Positions 61,792-64,000 of a DNA stretch of 64,000 nt are shown here, in pieces (the first letter of the stretch is position 1; each line of letters opens with the position of its first letter). The stretch spans positions 558,001-622,000 of the forward strand of contig NZ_JBGTYM010000001.1 of NCBI RefSeq assembly GCF_044142105.1. Direction: 5' to 3'. The stretch comes from Pseudogemmobacter sp044142105 (GTDB taxonomy: Bacteria > Pseudomonadota > Alphaproteobacteria > Rhodobacterales > Rhodobacteraceae). Below the pieces are notes generated by a model, which saw only the letters and a program-made list of their open reading frames with translations, was not told where the DNA came from and did no database searches. Made by a program: the position numbers and the translations under genes.

Positions 61792-63000
61792 ATGATCGGC
61801 TGGAGGTCCAAACCTCACGCAACGGAAGAGGAGAAGCCAAAGGGCTTCGACGATTTCGAACTGCGGTTGGGCGATGTCATGCGCGGCGAAAGGGCCACGC
61901 TGGGCAAGTCGCTTCTGGACGTCCAGCGCGAATTGAAGATCAAGGCCACCTATATCGCCGCTATCGAGAATGCCGATGTCTCGGCCTTCGAGACGCCGGG
62001 CTTCGTCGCGGGCTATGTGCGCTCTTACGCACGCTATCTGGGCATGGACCCGGACTGGGCCTTTGCGCGTTTCTGCAATGAAGCCAATTTCACCGTCGCC
62101 CATGGCATGGCCGCTGCCGCGTCACCGCAGCGGGTGCGCGAAGCGCGGGCGCGGGTTGAATTCGCCGATCCTCTGGCCAATCCCAATGCCGCCTTCGTGC
62201 CGCGCGGCGAAAGCTGGCTGAGCCGGATCGAACCTGCGGCCGTTGGGTCCTTGGCCGTTCTGGCCGTGCTGGTCGGCGCGCTGGGTTATGGCGGCTGGTC
62301 GATCCTGCGCGAAGTGCAGCGTGTCCAGCTTGCCCCCGTGGATGAGGCCCCGGTCGTGGTTGCCGAAATCGATCCGCTGACGCCGGCCACCGCGCCGCGC
62401 CCGGCTGCACCCGCGACCGAAGGGCAGACCGAAGAGAAGCTGGCCGATGCCACGGCGCAAAATGGCGATCTGATGGACCGGCTTTATCGACCGCAGGCGC
62501 TGGACGTGCCGGTCCTGGTGTCGCGTGACGGGCCGATCGCCGCGATCAAGCCCGATCGTGGCCCTGTTCCGTCCGAAACCGCCGCTTCGGGCGAAGGCGC
62601 AATCGACGCGGCCCTTGCCGAAGCGCTGGGAACCGATGTGCAAGTGGTGGCCGATGCCAAGCCGGGCGTCGAGGTTCTGGCCGTGCGCCCCTCTTGGGTG
62701 CGGGTCAGTTCCGCCGATGGCACGGTGCTGCTCGAGAAGATCCTCGATGCGGGCGAACGCTATGCCGTGCCGCCGCTGGAAAGCGCCGCCGTCTTCCGCA
62801 CCGGCAATTCCGGTTCGGTCTATTTCGTGGTGAATGGCCAGACCTATGGCCCCGCCGCGCCGGGCGCGCAGGTGGTCAAGGACATCGCGCTCTCGCCCGA
62901 GGCGCTGTCGCAAAAGTTCACTTTGGCCGATATGGCCAAGGATGGCGATCTGGCGACCTATATGACCGCCGATGCCTCGGCAGGAACCGTCGCGCCCTGA
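61792..63000 (+). CDS. RodZ-like helix-turn-helix membrane protein
   Basis: A 402-residue protein with an N-terminal Xre-type helix-turn-helix (about residues 24-100: LGDVMRGERATLGKSLLDVQ, YIAAIENADVSAFETPGFVAGY), one membrane helix (about 150-172, AVGSLAVLAVLVGALGYGGW), a disordered Ala/Pro region and a C-terminal DUF4115 domain (about 290-390: VQVVADAKPGVEVLAVRPSW and on). This is the RodZ architecture, which links MreB to the membrane in rod-shape control. In many alphaproteobacteria it sits, as here, next to ispG. ATG at 61792 chosen; a longer start adds 24 unlikely residues. Confidence 0.88.
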   Translation: MIGWRSKPHATEEEKPKGFDDFELRLGDVMRGERATLGKSLLDVQRELKIKATYIAAIENADVSAFETPGFVAGYVRSYARYLGMDPDWAFARFCNEANFTVAHGMAAAASPQRVREARARVEFADPLANPNAAFVPRGESWLSRIEPAAVGSLAVLAVLVGALGYGGWSILREVQRVQLAPVDEAPVVVAEIDPLTPATAPRPAAPATEGQTEEKLADATAQNGDLMDRLYRPQALDVPVLVSRDGPIAAIKPDRGPVPSETAASGEGAIDAALAEALGTDVQVVADAKPGVEVLAVRPSWVRVSSADGTVLLEKILDAGERYAVPPLESAAVFRTGNSGSVYFVVNGQTYGPAAPGAQVVKDIALSPEALSQKFTLADMAKDGDLATYMTADASAGTVAP

Positions 63001-63173
63001 CTGGCTGGCCATATGCCGCGGCTGCGCCGTGCAGCCGGGACCCCAGAGAGCGTTTGAACATCGGTGAAGGGGCAGGGGGCCGTTTCACCTTCTGCTGACT
63101 TTGGCGTCGCCCGGTTGCCGTTGACCGGCCGCGGGACTATGGTCCGCGCAGCTTCCAGACGGAGTTCCGCGCC

Positions 63174-64000
63174 ATGACCCACAACCCGATCCGCCCCTGG
63201 CGCAACATTGAGCGGCGCAAGAGCCGTCAGGTCATGGTCGGGCGCGTGCCTGTGGGCGGCGACGCGCCGATCTCGGTGCAGACCATGACCAATACCGACA
63301 CGTCGGACGTCGAGGCGACGGTGGCGCAGGTGCTGCGCTGTGCCGAGGTGGGGGCGGATATCGTGCGGGTCTCGACGCCCGATGAGGCTTCCACCCGCGC
63401 CCTGCGCGAGATCGTGCGCGAAAGCCCGGTCCCGATCGTGGCGGATATCCATTTCCATTACAAACGTGCCATCGAGGCCGCCGAGGCGGGCGCGGCCTGC
63501 CTGCGGATCAACCCGGGCAATATCGGCGATGCGGCCCGCGTGCGCGAGGTGGTGAAGGCGGCCAAGGATCATGGCTGCTCGATCCGCATAGGGGTGAATG
63601 CCGGATCGCTGGAAAAGCACCTGTTGGAAAAATACGGCGAGCCCTGCCCGGATGCGATGGTGGAATCGGGCCTGGATCATATCAAGCTGTTGCAGGACAA
63701 CGACTTTCACGCGTTTAAGATCAGCTGTAAGGCGAGCGATGTCTTCCTTGCGGCGGCGGCCTATCAGCAATTGGCGGCGGCGACCGATGCGCCGATCCAT
63801 CTGGGCATCACCGAGGCCGGCGGGCTGATGGCAGGCACGGTGAAATCGGCGGTGGGGCTGGGTTCCCTTCTTTGGTTCGGCATCGGCGACACGATCCGTG
63901 TCTCGCTGTCGGCCGCGCCCGAGGAAGAGGTCAAGGTTGGCTACGAGATCCTGAAATCGCTCGGGCTGCGGACGCGGGGGGTGCAGATCATCTCTTGTCC
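63174..64000 (+). CDS. ispG: 4-Hydroxy-3-methylbut-2-enyl diphosphate synthase, N-terminal part
   Basis: The first 275 residues of IspG/GcpE, the iron-sulfur enzyme of the MEP isoprenoid pathway that turns MEcPP into HMBPP. The gene runs off the right edge. Visible: VGRVPVGGDAPISVQTMTNT, DIVRVSTPDEAS, VADIHFHYKRAIEA, LRINPGNIG and GVNAGSLEKHLLEKYG of the TIM-barrel domain, then the GITEAG segment; the last complete residues are ISC, the start of the first cluster cysteine motif. ATG after GGAG. The barrel sequence is unbroken. Confidence 0.97.
   Translation, partial: MTHNPIRPWRNIERRKSRQVMVGRVPVGGDAPISVQTMTNTDTSDVEATVAQVLRCAEVGADIVRVSTPDEASTRALREIVRESPVPIVADIHFHYKRAIEAAEAGAACLRINPGNIGDAARVREVVKAAKDHGCSIRIGVNAGSLEKHLLEKYGEPCPDAMVESGLDHIKLLQDNDFHAFKISCKASDVFLAAAAYQQLAAATDAPIHLGITEAGGLMAGTVKSAVGLGSLLWFGIGDTIRVSLSAAPEEEVKVGYEILKSLGLRTRGVQIISC

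Overview
The window is GC-rich, densely packed DNA from an alphaproteobacterium, most likely a member of the Rhodobacterales/Rhodobacteraceae. This rests on gene content rather than on any search: a C4-pathway 5-aminolevulinate synthase behind an FNR-type box, a B12-dependent (class II) ribonucleotide reductase, a Fur-family gene (Mur-like) divergent from a manganese-type ABC operon, a VPLPA-type C-terminal sorting signal, and two copies of a GC-rich intergenic repeat ending in a TATTTG box that I associate with this order. No phage, insertion sequence, CRISPR array or rRNA operon was seen. Three tRNA genes are present (Val-CAC, Val-UAC, Asp-GUC).

Layout. 0.1-3.4 kb: the tail of an unidentified gene, enolase, and two divergent EamA-type permeases. 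3.9-7.6 kb: nrdJ with two NrdR-like boxes upstream. 7.8-11.0 kb: a MacAB-like ABC export system. 11.1-16.5 kb: a four-gene Mn/Zn-type ABC operon ending in a tonB gene, with a divergent Fur-family regulator. 16.5-39.3 kb: a large accessory catabolic region. 39.3-44.5 kb: a TetR-controlled RND efflux pair. 44.6-52.4 kb: tgt, an old-yellow-enzyme reductase, a lipoprotein-sized secreted unknown, lon, a TetR/DHFR-like pair and a small S74-chaperone-like protein. 52.6-57.9 kb: an HU-like protein, the tRNAs, three small exported proteins and a pirin. 57.9-64.0 kb: an acetyltransferase, an M20 peptidase, a small exported protein, hemA, a RodZ-like protein and the start of ispG.

The most interesting part is 16.5-39.3 kb. 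It holds two paralogous FMN/FAD amine dehydrogenase-like enzymes (one close to trimethylamine dehydrogenase, one DgcA/N-demethylase-like), a nitrilase-family amidohydrolase, a LuxR-type and a MarR-type regulator, a molybdenum hydroxylase (FAD subunit plus a fused 2Fe-2S/Mo subunit), a 6-hydroxynicotinate-reductase homologue, a UPF0280 protein, a DUF1185 protein, a polytopic membrane protein, a complete branched-chain-type ABC importer and an N-methylhydantoinase/oxoprolinase A/B pair. From 23.0 to 35.4 kb many genes overlap by 4-11 bases. I infer an uptake and degradation route for an N-methylated N-heterocycle: import, N-demethylation, ring hydroxylation, ring reduction, and ATP-dependent or nitrilase-type ring or amide opening. 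The substrate is not deducible from sequence alone.

Start sites were revised where an upstream extension lacked support. Positions of domains are approximate. All family assignments come from motif recognition, not from a database search.
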